Shown here one piece after another: positions 17,653 through 26,015 of a stretch of DNA of 64,000 nt (position 1 is the stretch's first letter; each line of letters begins with the position of its first letter). The stretch covers positions 1 through 64,000 of the forward strand of contig CAZSMK010000003.1 of NCBI GenBank assembly GCA_964608095.1, given 5' to 3'. The DNA is from CAZSMK01 sp964608095. Its GTDB lineage: Bacteria > Sumerlaeota > Sumerlaeia > MWCT01 > JAGHBZ01. The notes below the pieces were generated by a model. It saw nothing but the letters and a program-made list of their open reading frames with translations, did not search any database and had not been told where the DNA came from. Both the position numbers and the translations under genes were made by a program.

Positions 17653-18222
17653 CTACTCCATCTGTTGCGCCTTTTTGATGATGGTTTTCAGTTGTTTCAT
17701 ATTCTTTATCCGTTTGGGCAATCCGGAAATACGGCGTCGTCGTAATAGGTTCAAAGCTACCGTAGAATTATACAGCATTGCCAGGGGATTGGTTTTGAGC
17801 ATAAACAAAGTCATGAGAATCATCTCATGGTTTCTGCCGAACATGTTTACTAATCCTGCGAAAATTTTCGACATCTCCTGCGATTTATGTCCTTTTATAT
17901 TGTTACCTTCTTCTATGGCGAGCTGTTTGAGGCCATACATAATATCCGTGATTTTTATCTCCTGAGGACATCTGACATAACAGGTGTAACAGGATGAACA
18001 CAGCCAAATGGTTTTGCTTTCGAGCACGCTGGTTTTCATCCCTGCGCGAACCATGGCGAATAACTTGCGCGGAGAGAAATCCATAAACGGGCTGGTCGGA
18101 CACGAGCCGGAACAAGACCCGCATTGAATACAGTCCTTTATCTTTTCGCCGCCGGGTAGAGAGAAAACCTTGTGGATAAAATTGAGGTCAAGGGCTTCTT
18201 CGAGGAGAATAGGGGATTCCAT
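17653..18222 (-). CDS. hdrC: heterodisulfide reductase subunit C (ferredoxin-like)
   Basis: This 189-residue protein with two [4Fe-4S] motifs, CIQCGSCSGSCP (about residues 36-47) and CSSCYTCYVRCP, passes electrons from HdrA to HdrB in known complexes. No membrane anchor is seen, so it is the soluble type. It is the first gene of the minus-strand operon. The ATG at 18222 has GGAG 9 nt upstream. The 250-nt gap to the divergent uvrA must hold the operon promoter, but I see no strong -35/-10 pair. Confidence 0.95.
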   Translation of the reverse strand: MESPILLEEALDLNFIHKVFSLPGGEKIKDCIQCGSCSGSCPTSPFMDFSPRKLFAMVRAGMKTSVLESKTIWLCSSCYTCYVRCPQEIKITDIMYGLKQLAIEEGNNIKGHKSQEMSKIFAGLVNMFGRNHEMILMTLFMLKTNPLAMLYNSTVALNLLRRRRISGLPKRIKNMKQLKTIIKKAQQME

Positions 18223-18472
18223 GATAATACTCCAGAATACATCAAATTTTTTTGCGATAAATTAGACGATTATGTGCGTTTTGTAACGTAATGCCGCTGA
18301 TAATTTACTTATGTCATGATGTTATACTATTTATATGGTTTCTCGATATCAAGATAAACCTGTTTTCTGTTACGTGTGAAAACCAGGCGGTTGATGTTTC
18401 ATAAGGCTATGTGGCTTTCCTTTCATGCAGATTGACCATGACTCACAATTGCCGATATAATAGAAAGGAATC

Positions 18473-21250
18473 ATGTCTAAAAAGACTTTCATAGTCGGTG
18501 CAAAAACGCACAATTTGAAGAACGTGCAATGCTCGTTTCCTCACGGGAAGTTGACGGTACTGACGGGTGTGAGCGGCTCGGGCAAGTCATCACTGGCGTT
18601 CGATACTTTGTACGCGGAAGGTCAACGCCGGTATGTCGAGTCGCTCTCGACGTATGCGCGGCGTTTCATCGAGCGTATGCCGCGCCCACCCGTTGACCAT
18701 GTCTATAATATTCAACCTGCCATTGCCATCGAGCAGAAAAACAAGGTGAAAAACGCACGTTCAACAGTGGGTACCGCAACAGAAATCACGGACTACCTCC
18801 GCTTGCTTTTCGCAAAGATCGGTACTGTAATGTGCACCGAATGTAACATTCCCGTCATTGAACATACGCCGGAGTCGGTGGTGGAAAATCTATTTCATAT
18901 ACTCGAACCGGGGGAGCGCTTCTACATTCTGGCGCCCCTCCATCCGGCACAAACCACTTCATTGAAATCTCTCAAAGAGGAGCTCATTCGAGCCGGGTAT
19001 TATCGAGTGTTTATTGAGAACCGGATGGTCGATCTCATGGAGGAAGGGTTTCCGCGCAGAAAAAGAAAGGGGAGAATCGGGGAAATCGCCGTCGTGGTCG
19101 ATAGAATGGCGCTGAAGAATAATCAGCGTGCGCGGCTTACCGATTCGTTGCGAACTGCCTTTCAGATCGGTAAAGGTGTAGTCATTATCCAGCAGGTTGG
19201 AAAAAAACCGATGACCTTTCGAGCAGGACTTGTGTGCGACAGGTGCGGCCGGCACTACAAACGACCCGAGCCACTGGTCTTTTCGTTTTACAGTCCGTTG
19301 GGCGCGTGTCCTACGTGCCAGGGTTTCGGTCGTATAATCACCATAGATTATGACAAGGTGATTCCCGACCCGAATCTTTCCTTGAACGAGGGAGCAATTG
19401 CGCCGTTTAATTTTCCCGCATTCGAGGAGATGTACGATTATATGCGGGACTCCACAAAGAAGGAAAAGATAGCGTGGGACACACCATGGAGAGACCTTGA
19501 TGAGAACACCAAAAAACTTATCATCGAGGGAAAAGGCGATTGGTGCGGTATCAAGGGATTCTTTGGATGGCTTGAGAGTAAACGATATAAGGTACACTAT
19601 CGGGTGATGTTATCGCGTTTCCGTGGGTATGTGCCTTGTCCGGATTGTGGAGGAACACGTCTGATAGCAGAAGCCCGGTCAGTGACCGTGGGTGGTAAGA
19701 ACATCTCCGTTCTTTCTTCAATGAACATAAAGGATTTGCGAAAATGGTTTCAGGACTTCAAGCCAACGCGCGAAGAGAAGGCAACCGCCCAACGAATTCT
19801 TATAGAGATCCAAAACCGACTGAAATATCTCGATGACATCGGGCTCGGGTACCTGACACTGGAACGTCAAACGAGGACGCTCAGCGGGGGTGAGGCGCAA
19901 CGCATTAACCTCGCTACAGCGCTTGGCAGTTCTTTAACAGACACCCTTTACGTGCTCGATGAACCCACGATAGGATTACATCCCAGAGATACGGAGCGAC
20001 TGCTTCGCGTGCTGAAACAGTTGAAAAAAATCGGCAACACGGTCGTGGTCGTGGAACACGATCCTGTCATAATCAGGGGCTCAGACAGGATAATCGATCT
20101 TGGACCGGGTGCAGGCGAACACGGCGGGAATATCGTCTATGAAGGAACAGTCAATAAGCTCAAAGAGTGCCGCAACTCGATAACCGCACAATATCTCGAT
20201 CATGCCCATCCGAAAACGTTACGTAAGACCGTGCGCAGGCCGCGAGGGTTTATCAATATTCAGGGAGCGCACGAGCATAACCTGCAAAGGATAAATGTCG
20301 ACATCCCCCTGGGAGTATTCTGCTGCCTGACGGGCGTCAGCGGTTCCGGAAAATCCACGCTTGCCGAAGATATTCTATACGCCTCGTTTAGCAGGTATCG
20401 GCGTCAAGAACCGGTAGAGATGGGAGGGTGCGACGATGTCCGGGGGCTCGAGCAGGTTGACGACATGATCCTGGTGAATCAGAGTCCTTTAGGACGTTCC
20501 GCGCGTTCGAATCCGGCGACCTACACGAAAGCGTATGATGCGATTCGAAAATTGATGGCACAGACGCCGGAGGCACGACGGCACAATATCACTCCATCCC
20601 ACTTTTCTTTTAACGTTCCCGGCGGCAGATGCGAGGAATGTAAAGGTACGGGCACTATCACCATCGAGATGCAGTTTCTTGCCGATGTAGAGGTGGAATG
20701 TGAGAAGTGCGAGGGAAAACGGTTTAAAAAGAAAGTGCTCGATATTCTGTATAACGGGAAAAACATTCACGACATCTTGAACATGACAGTTACGGAATCT
20801 ATGGCGTTTTTTCAGAATTCCGGGGAAGTGGTGAAGGCATTAAGCCCACTGGTGGAGGTAGGGCTCGGTTATCTTCGGCTGGGACAAAATACGGCGACAC
20901 TGAGCGGTGGAGAGGCGCAACGGCTGAAACTCGCCAGCTTTCTTATCCGCGCACTTTCTAACCGACAGTCACCACATGATTTCTTGATCTTCGATGAGCC
21001 TACTACAGGGCTTCACCCGGCTGACATTGACACACTCGTCAGGGTGTTGCATCTTCTGGTCGACAATGGTTACTCTATTCTCGTCATCGAACACAACCTC
21101 GATCTTATCGTTCACGCCGATTGGATAATCGACCTTGGACCCGAAGGAGGTGACGAGGGAGGAGAGGTCGTGTTCACGGGCATTCCGCGTAAACTTCTCG
21201 ATGTTCCTGCATCGTATACCGCCGAATACCTTTGCGAGGCGATTCAATAA
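18473..21250 (+). CDS. uvrA: excinuclease ABC subunit A
   Basis: This DNA-damage recognition ATPase of nucleotide excision repair loads UvrB onto lesions. Its 925 residues contain two ABC modules. The Walker A motifs are GVSGSGKSSLAFDT (about residue 30) and GVSGSGKSTLAEDI (about 620). Both LSGGEAQR signatures are present. Zinc-binding cysteines occur in CDRCGRHY...CPTCQGFG and CEECKGTG...CEKCEGKRF. It is complete and ordinary. It is transcribed divergently from the hdr operon, with a TATACT -10-like hexamer at 18323 but no convincing -35. Confidence 0.98.
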   Translation: MSKKTFIVGAKTHNLKNVQCSFPHGKLTVLTGVSGSGKSSLAFDTLYAEGQRRYVESLSTYARRFIERMPRPPVDHVYNIQPAIAIEQKNKVKNARSTVGTATEITDYLRLLFAKIGTVMCTECNIPVIEHTPESVVENLFHILEPGERFYILAPLHPAQTTSLKSLKEELIRAGYYRVFIENRMVDLMEEGFPRRKRKGRIGEIAVVVDRMALKNNQRARLTDSLRTAFQIGKGVVIIQQVGKKPMTFRAGLVCDRCGRHYKRPEPLVFSFYSPLGACPTCQGFGRIITIDYDKVIPDPNLSLNEGAIAPFNFPAFEEMYDYMRDSTKKEKIAWDTPWRDLDENTKKLIIEGKGDWCGIKGFFGWLESKRYKVHYRVMLSRFRGYVPCPDCGGTRLIAEARSVTVGGKNISVLSSMNIKDLRKWFQDFKPTREEKATAQRILIEIQNRLKYLDDIGLGYLTLERQTRTLSGGEAQRINLATALGSSLTDTLYVLDEPTIGLHPRDTERLLRVLKQLKKIGNTVVVVEHDPVIIRGSDRIIDLGPGAGEHGGNIVYEGTVNKLKECRNSITAQYLDHAHPKTLRKTVRRPRGFINIQGAHEHNLQRINVDIPLGVFCCLTGVSGSGKSTLAEDILYASFSRYRRQEPVEMGGCDDVRGLEQVDDMILVNQSPLGRSARSNPATYTKAYDAIRKLMAQTPEARRHNITPSHFSFNVPGGRCEECKGTGTITIEMQFLADVEVECEKCEGKRFKKKVLDILYNGKNIHDILNMTVTESMAFFQNSGEVVKALSPLVEVGLGYLRLGQNTATLSGGEAQRLKLASFLIRALSNRQSPHDFLIFDEPTTGLHPADIDTLVRVLHLLVDNGYSILVIEHNLDLIVHADWIIDLGPEGGDEGGEVVFTGIPRKLLDVPASYTAEYLCEAIQ

Positions 21251-21523
21251 ACGCTTCACAGCATAATAAAAAGGCGGTTCGTCGCTCTGCAAAGATATGG
21301 AGAAACGGATCAGAGAGCCAAGGGTGAAGATAAATAATAGCGGGTTTTTTCTTGAGGAATCTTGTTCGAGACGTATAAAAAAAGTTTACCCTTATGCACT
21401 ATTTACTTTTTTTTCGACATTGATTATTGTATGGTGACAGTAAATTAGTTAAAGTTTTCAGAGGAAGCACACGAGAGGTTGAAGAAAAGAGAGAGAAAAA
21501 TCCCTTTTTAAAGGAGGAAGACT

Positions 21524-21838
21524 ATGAAAAAGTATGCTCTGATGCTTGCACTCTTTATTGCAGTCGCCTTGTTGGCTGGATGTGCATCGACGTATCCTAT
21601 CGGAACGCTGTACACCGAGCTCAAGCTCCCGGTCGACGCAACGTCGAATACGGGACCTGCCACCAAGGTAGGGACTTCGGAATGTATGAGTATCCTTACC
21701 CTTGTGGCGCTCGGCGACGCGAGTATCGAAACCGCAAAGAAAAACGGCGGTATAACCAAGGTTCATCACGTCGATTGGGATGTGGAGAACATCCTGGGCA
21801 TAATCGGTAAATATAAGGTTACGGTATATGGTGAATAG
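21524..21838 (+). CDS. TRL-like family lipoprotein
   Basis: This 104-residue lipoprotein has a signal peptide ending in the lipobox LLAGC (Cys20). The mature part (YPIGTLYTELKLPVDATSN, then GTSECMSILTLVALGDASIETAKKNGGITKVHHVDW) matches the TRL-like family of small bacterial lipoproteins, whose role is not known. AGGAGG precedes the ATG at 21524. Repeat C begins 28 nt after the stop, in the same orientation relative to this gene as copies A and B have relative to theirs. An overlapping frame at 21427-21810 is a shadow. Confidence 0.8.
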   Translation: MKKYALMLALFIAVALLAGCASTYPIGTLYTELKLPVDATSNTGPATKVGTSECMSILTLVALGDASIETAKKNGGITKVHHVDWDVENILGIIGKYKVTVYGE

Positions 21839-21865
21839 CATCCTGCTGAGTTCTTGAAAACTACC

Positions 21866-21980
21866 GGGGTCAGACCTTCAGTTTACAGTTTGGGTACAAC
21901 ACTGTTTGGTTATTTTTTTTGCTTTCTGTCATAATCATAATCGTCTTGCAGGTAAAACTGTAAACTGAAGGTCTGACCCC
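21866..21980 (-). repeat. REP/MITE-like element, copy C
   Basis: A 115-bp element with perfect 26-bp inverted ends (GGGGTCAGACC outermost). The core is the reverse complement of copies A and B, so it is inserted in the opposite chromosomal orientation. The flank CTACC next to its outer end matches the flanks of A and B. It lies between the TRL lipoprotein and the DUF559 gene and is translated as the C-terminal tail of the latter. Confidence 0.9.
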
Positions 21981-22307
21981 GGTTTTCTTCCGGATTGACC
22001 GCTCGGTAAACCGCAACACCCTCACCCCCATCGCTTCCAATCTCTTTTGCCTCTCCTTATCCTCATCAAATTTAAAATCATGAGTTATTCCATCGATCTC
22101 TATGGCAAGCATTAACTCCTCACAGAAAAAATCAACAATGTACCTGTCAATCGGTTTCTGCCGATGAAAATCATACCCATGAAATGGTTTCTTATTTACA
22201 GCCTTCCAGAAAAAGACTTCTCCCAGTGTCATTCTTTTTCTCAAGTTTCTCGCAAGGATTTTAAGCTGCGGATCATACGGGGGTTTTTTCGCTGGGTCAT
22301 GATACAA
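21870..22307 (-). CDS. DUF559 (Vsr-like nuclease fold) protein with repeat-derived tail
   Basis: Residues 11-105 match DUF559, a family related to the Vsr/restriction-endonuclease fold: LKILARNLRKRMTLGEVFFW, HRQKPIDRYIVDFFCEELMLAIEIDG and GVRVLRF. The acidic and glutamate residues in YIVDFF and LAIEIDG fit the nuclease-like core. From Gly110 to the stop (36 residues) the sequence is translated from repeat C (GVRPSVYSF onwards), so the natural C-terminus was replaced. Two GC-rich hairpins lie 50-90 nt upstream of the ATG. Function and activity are unknown. Confidence 0.65.
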   Translation of the reverse strand: MYHDPAKKPPYDPQLKILARNLRKRMTLGEVFFWKAVNKKPFHGYDFHRQKPIDRYIVDFFCEELMLAIEIDGITHDFKFDEDKERQKRLEAMGVRVLRFTERSIRKKTGVRPSVYSFTCKTIMIMTESKKNNQTVLYPNCKLKV

Positions 22308-22358
22308 GATTTTGGAGATTTAGATTCGAAACATCAATGATTAATACACACCCCGTCT

Positions 22359-22396
22359 GTTCGCCAGGGCGAACATCCACCCCTCTCCAAGAGGGG
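22359..22396. repeat. two adjacent GC-rich hairpins
   Basis: GTTCGCC-AG-GGCGAAC (22359-22374) is followed by CCCCTCT-CCA-AGAGGGG (22380-22396). Both have perfect 7-bp stems with very short loops and lie upstream of the DUF559 gene. No T-run follows, so they are not ordinary terminators. They resemble a small dispersed intergenic repeat. Confidence 0.5.
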
Positions 22397-22509
22397 ATCT
22401 TGAAAAAATGCCCTCGATATGGTATGTTGTACTTAAATGTCTAACTCGCACCCGTCTGATACCTTTTTCAACTCCCGCACGTGGCATTCAAAAATGCTAT
22501 GAGTTCCTC

Positions 22510-22538
22510 TTGACTCTTTTTTATACCATATCTACTAT
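22510..22538 (+). promoter_or_regulatory. candidate sigma70 promoter for the hsd operon
   Basis: TTGACT (22510-22515) and TACTAT (22533-22538) are separated by 17 nt and lie about 50 nt upstream of the hsdM ATG. The -35 matches 5/6 and the -10 matches 4/6. It is the only good pair in the gap. Confidence 0.5.
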
Positions 22539-22586
22539 GTTTGTATTATTTTTCCATAGGGACGGAAAGGGGGACTTTTTCTGGCA

Positions 22587-24164
22587 ATGGCGCGGCGTAA
22601 GGGCACGAAAACTCCGAAGAAGAATAGCGGCGCAAACCTTGGTTTTGAAGCCCAGCTCTGGAAAGCGGCGGATGCGCTTCGGTCCAATATGGACGCTGCC
22701 GAGTACAAGCACGTGGTCCTCGGCTTGATCTTCTTGAAGTACATTTCCGACGCGTTTCAGGAGAAGTATGATGCCCTGAACGCAACGCAGGAAACCGAAT
22801 TCACCGACCCGGAAGACCGCGACGAATATATGGCGTCAAATATCTTCTGGGTACCAAAGGAAGCGCGCTGGTCGCACCTTGTTGCGTCTGCAAAACAACC
22901 CGATATAGGCAAGATAGTCGACGACGCCATGCTCGCGATCGAGCGCGACAATCCCACGCTCAAAGGGGTGCTGCCCAAGGACTATGGGCATCCGCGCCTT
23001 GACAAACAGCGCCTGGGTCAGCTCATTGACCTGATTGGTACTATCGGTCTTGGTGACAAGGAGAACCGGTCAAAGGATATCCTTGGTCGGGTGTACGAAT
23101 ATTTCCTCTCTCAGTTTGCGAGCGCTGAGGGCAAGAAGGGCGGACAGTTCTACACACCCCGCTGTATAGTGCAGCTCCTGGTCGAGATGCTCTCTCCTTA
23201 CAAAGGGCGCGTGTTTGATCCCTGTTGCGGTTCCGGTGGCATGTTTGTCCAGTCGGAGAAGTTCGTAGAAGCCCACGGCGGACGTGTAGGCGACATCAGC
23301 ATTTACGGACAGGAATCGAACCATACCACGTGGCGGCTGGCAAAAATGAACCTTGCCCTCCGCGGGATTGACGGCAATCTCGGGCAGGAGCATGCCGACA
23401 GTTTTCACCGTGATCTTCATCCCGACCTCCGGGCTGATTACGTTCTGGCAAATCCTCCGTTCAATGACAGCGACTGGCGCGGGAATAAACTCACGAGTGA
23501 CAAACGCTGGAAATTCGGTATCCCGCCGGCGTCAAACGCGAATTTTGCGTGGGTGCAGCATTTTATTCATCACCTTGCCCCGACTGGCATTGCAGGATTT
23601 GTGCTGGCTAACGGTTCGATGAGCAGCAACCAATCTGGCGAAGGTGAGATAAGAAAAAACATCATCGAGGCGGACCTGGTGGATTGTATGGTTGCACTTC
23701 CGGGACAGCTCTTTTATTCGACGCAGATACCTGTGTGCCTCTGGTTTATTGCGCGAGAGAAAAAGAACAAACGTTTTGTGGACCGTAGAGGTAAGGTGCT
23801 CTTTATAGATGCGCGAAAAATGGGAAGTATGATTGACCGTGTTCACCGTGAGCTGACAGACGATGATATCAGAAAAATTGCCGACACGTACCATGCATGG
23901 CGGGGCGACAAAGACTGTGGAAAGAAATACGAAGACATACCCGGTTTCTGCAAATCCGCCACACTTGATGAGATACGCAAGCACAACCATATCCTCACTC
24001 CCGGACGCTACGTCGGCGCGCCCGAGATGGAAGACGATGGCGAACCGTTCGAGGAAAAGATGGAACGCCTGACAAAGCAGCTGACAGAACAATTCGCCGA
24101 ATCGGCAAGATTGGAGAAGGAGATAAAAAAGAATCTGGAGTCAATAGGGTTTGGAGATCGGTAA
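22587..24164 (+). CDS. hsdM: type I restriction-modification system, methyltransferase subunit
   Basis: This N6-adenine DNA methyltransferase subunit works with HsdS for modification and with HsdS plus HsdR for restriction. The N-terminal HsdM helical domain (LWKAADALRSNMDAAEYK) precedes the N6 methyltransferase domain, with the SAM motif FDPCCGSGGMF (about residue 208) and the catalytic NPPF (about 288). The 525-residue length is normal. The C-terminus ends in a coiled stretch (ESARLEKEIKKNLESIGF). The TAA abuts the next ATG directly. A second, decayed copy of this 3' end lies at 25904-25999. Confidence 0.97.
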   Translation: MARRKGTKTPKKNSGANLGFEAQLWKAADALRSNMDAAEYKHVVLGLIFLKYISDAFQEKYDALNATQETEFTDPEDRDEYMASNIFWVPKEARWSHLVASAKQPDIGKIVDDAMLAIERDNPTLKGVLPKDYGHPRLDKQRLGQLIDLIGTIGLGDKENRSKDILGRVYEYFLSQFASAEGKKGGQFYTPRCIVQLLVEMLSPYKGRVFDPCCGSGGMFVQSEKFVEAHGGRVGDISIYGQESNHTTWRLAKMNLALRGIDGNLGQEHADSFHRDLHPDLRADYVLANPPFNDSDWRGNKLTSDKRWKFGIPPASNANFAWVQHFIHHLAPTGIAGFVLANGSMSSNQSGEGEIRKNIIEADLVDCMVALPGQLFYSTQIPVCLWFIAREKKNKRFVDRRGKVLFIDARKMGSMIDRVHRELTDDDIRKIADTYHAWRGDKDCGKKYEDIPGFCKSATLDEIRKHNHILTPGRYVGAPEMEDDGEPFEEKMERLTKQLTEQFAESARLEKEIKKNLESIGFGDR

Positions 24165-25637
24165 ATGGCATTGAAAGTCTTCATAAGTTCAGTCCAGAAA
24201 GAGCTCAAGGAGGAACGTAGGGCTGTAAAAAAATATATTATGTCCGATCCACTTCTGAGTCGTTTTATAAGCGATGTGTTTCTTTTTGAAGATATTCCAG
24301 CGGGGGATCGAAAAGCGGATGACATTTATCTTTCTGAAGTTGAGGCGCGTGATATTTACATAGCAATCCTTGGTAACGAGTACGGGTGGAAAAACAAAGA
24401 TGGGAAATCACCGACAGAACTCGAGTTTGATCATGCCACTTCAACAAATCGTGAACGCCTTATCTTTGTTAAGAGTGATGATTACAGGACTCGTGACCCG
24501 GATATGGCAAAGTTGATCCAAAAAGTGAGCCGACAACTTACTCGTCGCCGTTTCTCAGATACACTTGAATTGATTCGCGAGGTATATGCAAGTCTTGTTT
24601 ACAGTCTCGAGAACAGAGGATTGCTCGGAATCTTGCCTTTTGATGGCAGTATATGTGATAAAGCGACGCTTCGGGATATTGAAGAAAAAAAGGTCTTGGA
24701 CTTCGTGAAAACCGCTGAAGCAGAAGGGCGCTTAAAACTCAAAGGCTCCCGTACACCAAAGGCTATATTGGAACACTTCAATTTACTCCGAGACGGTAAA
24801 CCTACAAATGCTGCCATACTATTATTTGGGAAAAATCCCCACCGTTTTTTCAACAATATTCAAGTGCATTGTTTTCAATACCATGGAACGGAAAAACATA
24901 AGCCAATACCATCTCAGAAACCCTTTGAAGGACGGGTTATGGAAGTCATCGATCAATCCGTGGAATTTGTACTGAATAAAATTGACAGCCGGGTTGGCAC
25001 AAGGGAAAAGAGCGTCAGGGCTCCAATAGAATATGAGGTTCCACGATCGGCTATAACTGAGGCAATCGTAAATGCGGTTGCACATCGTAACTATCGGCAT
25101 AATGGATTTGTACAGGTCAATGTTTTCTCTGACCGAATCGAGGTCTGGAATCCCGGAGAACTACCGCCGGGTATGACCACTGAGATGCTCCGAGAGCCTC
25201 ATGGTCCTATTCCCCGAAATCCATTAATTGCCGAACCTCTTTTCAGAACTGCTTATATAGAGAAGGCTGGCACCGGAACGACTGACATGATCGATGACTG
25301 CCGGAAAGCCGGACTGCCGGAACCAGACTTTGAACAGCGTGGACCATATTTCGTTACAACGATTTGGCGCGTCTGGTTAACGGAGGCTGTGATGGATGAG
25401 TTGGATTTAACAGTTCAAGAGCGCAATCTAGTTTCATTACTCAAAGCTCAAGGCAGTATTAGTAATAAGGAATACCAGAAAGCTTTTAAAGTGTCAAAAT
25501 CCACAGCTTCACGACATCTTGATGCACTTGTAGACAAGGGTGTTTTAAGCAGGATTGGGTCAACTGGAAAAGGAACATATTATGTAATCACAAATAAAGG
25601 GCTCAAAGGACTCATAAAGGGCTCAAAGGACTCATAA
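24165..25637 (+). CDS. DUF4062 + RecG-like HATPase + winged-helix protein in the hsd operon
   Basis: Residues 1-90 match DUF4062 (LKVFISSVQKELKEERRAV, GNEYGW), a domain found in defence and signalling proteins. Residues about 290-400 are the HATPase_c_4 type region of divergent AAA/RecG-like regulators (AITEAIVNAVAHRNY, DRIEVWNPGELPPGM, GTGTTDMIDDCRKAGLPEPDF). Residues about 415-475 form a winged helix (SKSTASRHLDALVDKGVLSRIG). The last codons are made of a 20-bp tandem repeat. The ATG is adjacent to the hsdM stop, so the genes are coupled. It is likely an accessory or regulatory gene of the restriction locus. A decayed hsdM tail downstream suggests it was inserted between hsdM and hsdS. Confidence 0.8.
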   Translation: MALKVFISSVQKELKEERRAVKKYIMSDPLLSRFISDVFLFEDIPAGDRKADDIYLSEVEARDIYIAILGNEYGWKNKDGKSPTELEFDHATSTNRERLIFVKSDDYRTRDPDMAKLIQKVSRQLTRRRFSDTLELIREVYASLVYSLENRGLLGILPFDGSICDKATLRDIEEKKVLDFVKTAEAEGRLKLKGSRTPKAILEHFNLLRDGKPTNAAILLFGKNPHRFFNNIQVHCFQYHGTEKHKPIPSQKPFEGRVMEVIDQSVEFVLNKIDSRVGTREKSVRAPIEYEVPRSAITEAIVNAVAHRNYRHNGFVQVNVFSDRIEVWNPGELPPGMTTEMLREPHGPIPRNPLIAEPLFRTAYIEKAGTGTTDMIDDCRKAGLPEPDFEQRGPYFVTTIWRVWLTEAVMDELDLTVQERNLVSLLKAQGSISNKEYQKAFKVSKSTASRHLDALVDKGVLSRIGSTGKGTYYVITNKGLKGLIKGSKDS

Positions 25638-25666
25638 AGGACTCAAAAAGGGCTCATAGGGCTCAG
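25595..25666 (+). repeat. 20-bp direct tandem repeat at the 3' end of the DUF4062 gene
   Basis: Two perfect copies of GCTCAAAGGACTCATAAAGG occupy 25601-25620 and 25621-25640. A partial unit precedes them (from 25595) and degenerate units follow to about 25666. The stop codon lies in the second copy. The repeat encodes the tail GLKGLIKGSKDS. It probably arose by slippage. Confidence 0.9.
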
Positions 25667-25903
25667 GATCAAGGGTAAAGGAGATTAAATCGGAAGAGAA
25701 ATTATAAATCCGCAGTCTATCAGCGAAAGAGGGCATTATGCATAATCTATCATTGATCTATAATCAAGATGTGATAATCTATCAAATGAGAAGATATATA
25801 GCAGCGTTTTTTATACGAAAATCGACTCGTAATCGGCTGAGATTCTTTCAGTATCTACCGATATTCTGTAGTAATCTTCCGATTTCTTAATTCTGGACCA
25901 CGG

Positions 25904-25999
25904 GTAACGACCATTGAAGAAATTAAAGAATCGGAGAGGTTGGAGAATGAGATAAGAAAGAATCTGGAGAGTTTGGGATGGGAGATTGAAAAAAAGTAA
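25904..25999 (+). pseudogene. relic of an hsdM 3' end
   Basis: The frame ending at the TAA at 25997 reads IEEIKESERLENEIRKNLES followed by LGWEIEKK, which parallels the hsdM C-terminus (ESARLEKEIKKNLESIGF). Nothing upstream of about 25904 in this frame continues the gene. It sits 16 nt before hsdS, where the end of hsdM would be in an ordinary hsdMS operon. The rest of the 25638-26015 gap holds the repeat above and degenerate AT-rich sequence with an imperfect 24-bp direct repeat (about 25839-25886). Confidence 0.7.
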
Positions 26000-26015
26000 T
26001 AGGATCAATAAATTC

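Noticed and set aside
18223..18472. Strong divergent promoter between hdrC and uvrA
   Set aside because: Single hexamers such as TATACT at 18323 exist, but no pair with a good -35 and spacing could be found on either strand.
21427..21810. 127-codon frame upstream of and over the TRL lipoprotein
   Set aside because: The lipoprotein frame has a strong ribosome site and lipobox. The other frame reads as low-quality sequence.
22359..22396. Terminator for the gene at 21870-22307
   Set aside because: The hairpins are upstream of that gene on its own strand and lack a T-run.
25595..25666. CRISPR-like repeats
   Set aside because: The units are directly adjacent without spacers. It is a short tandem repeat.
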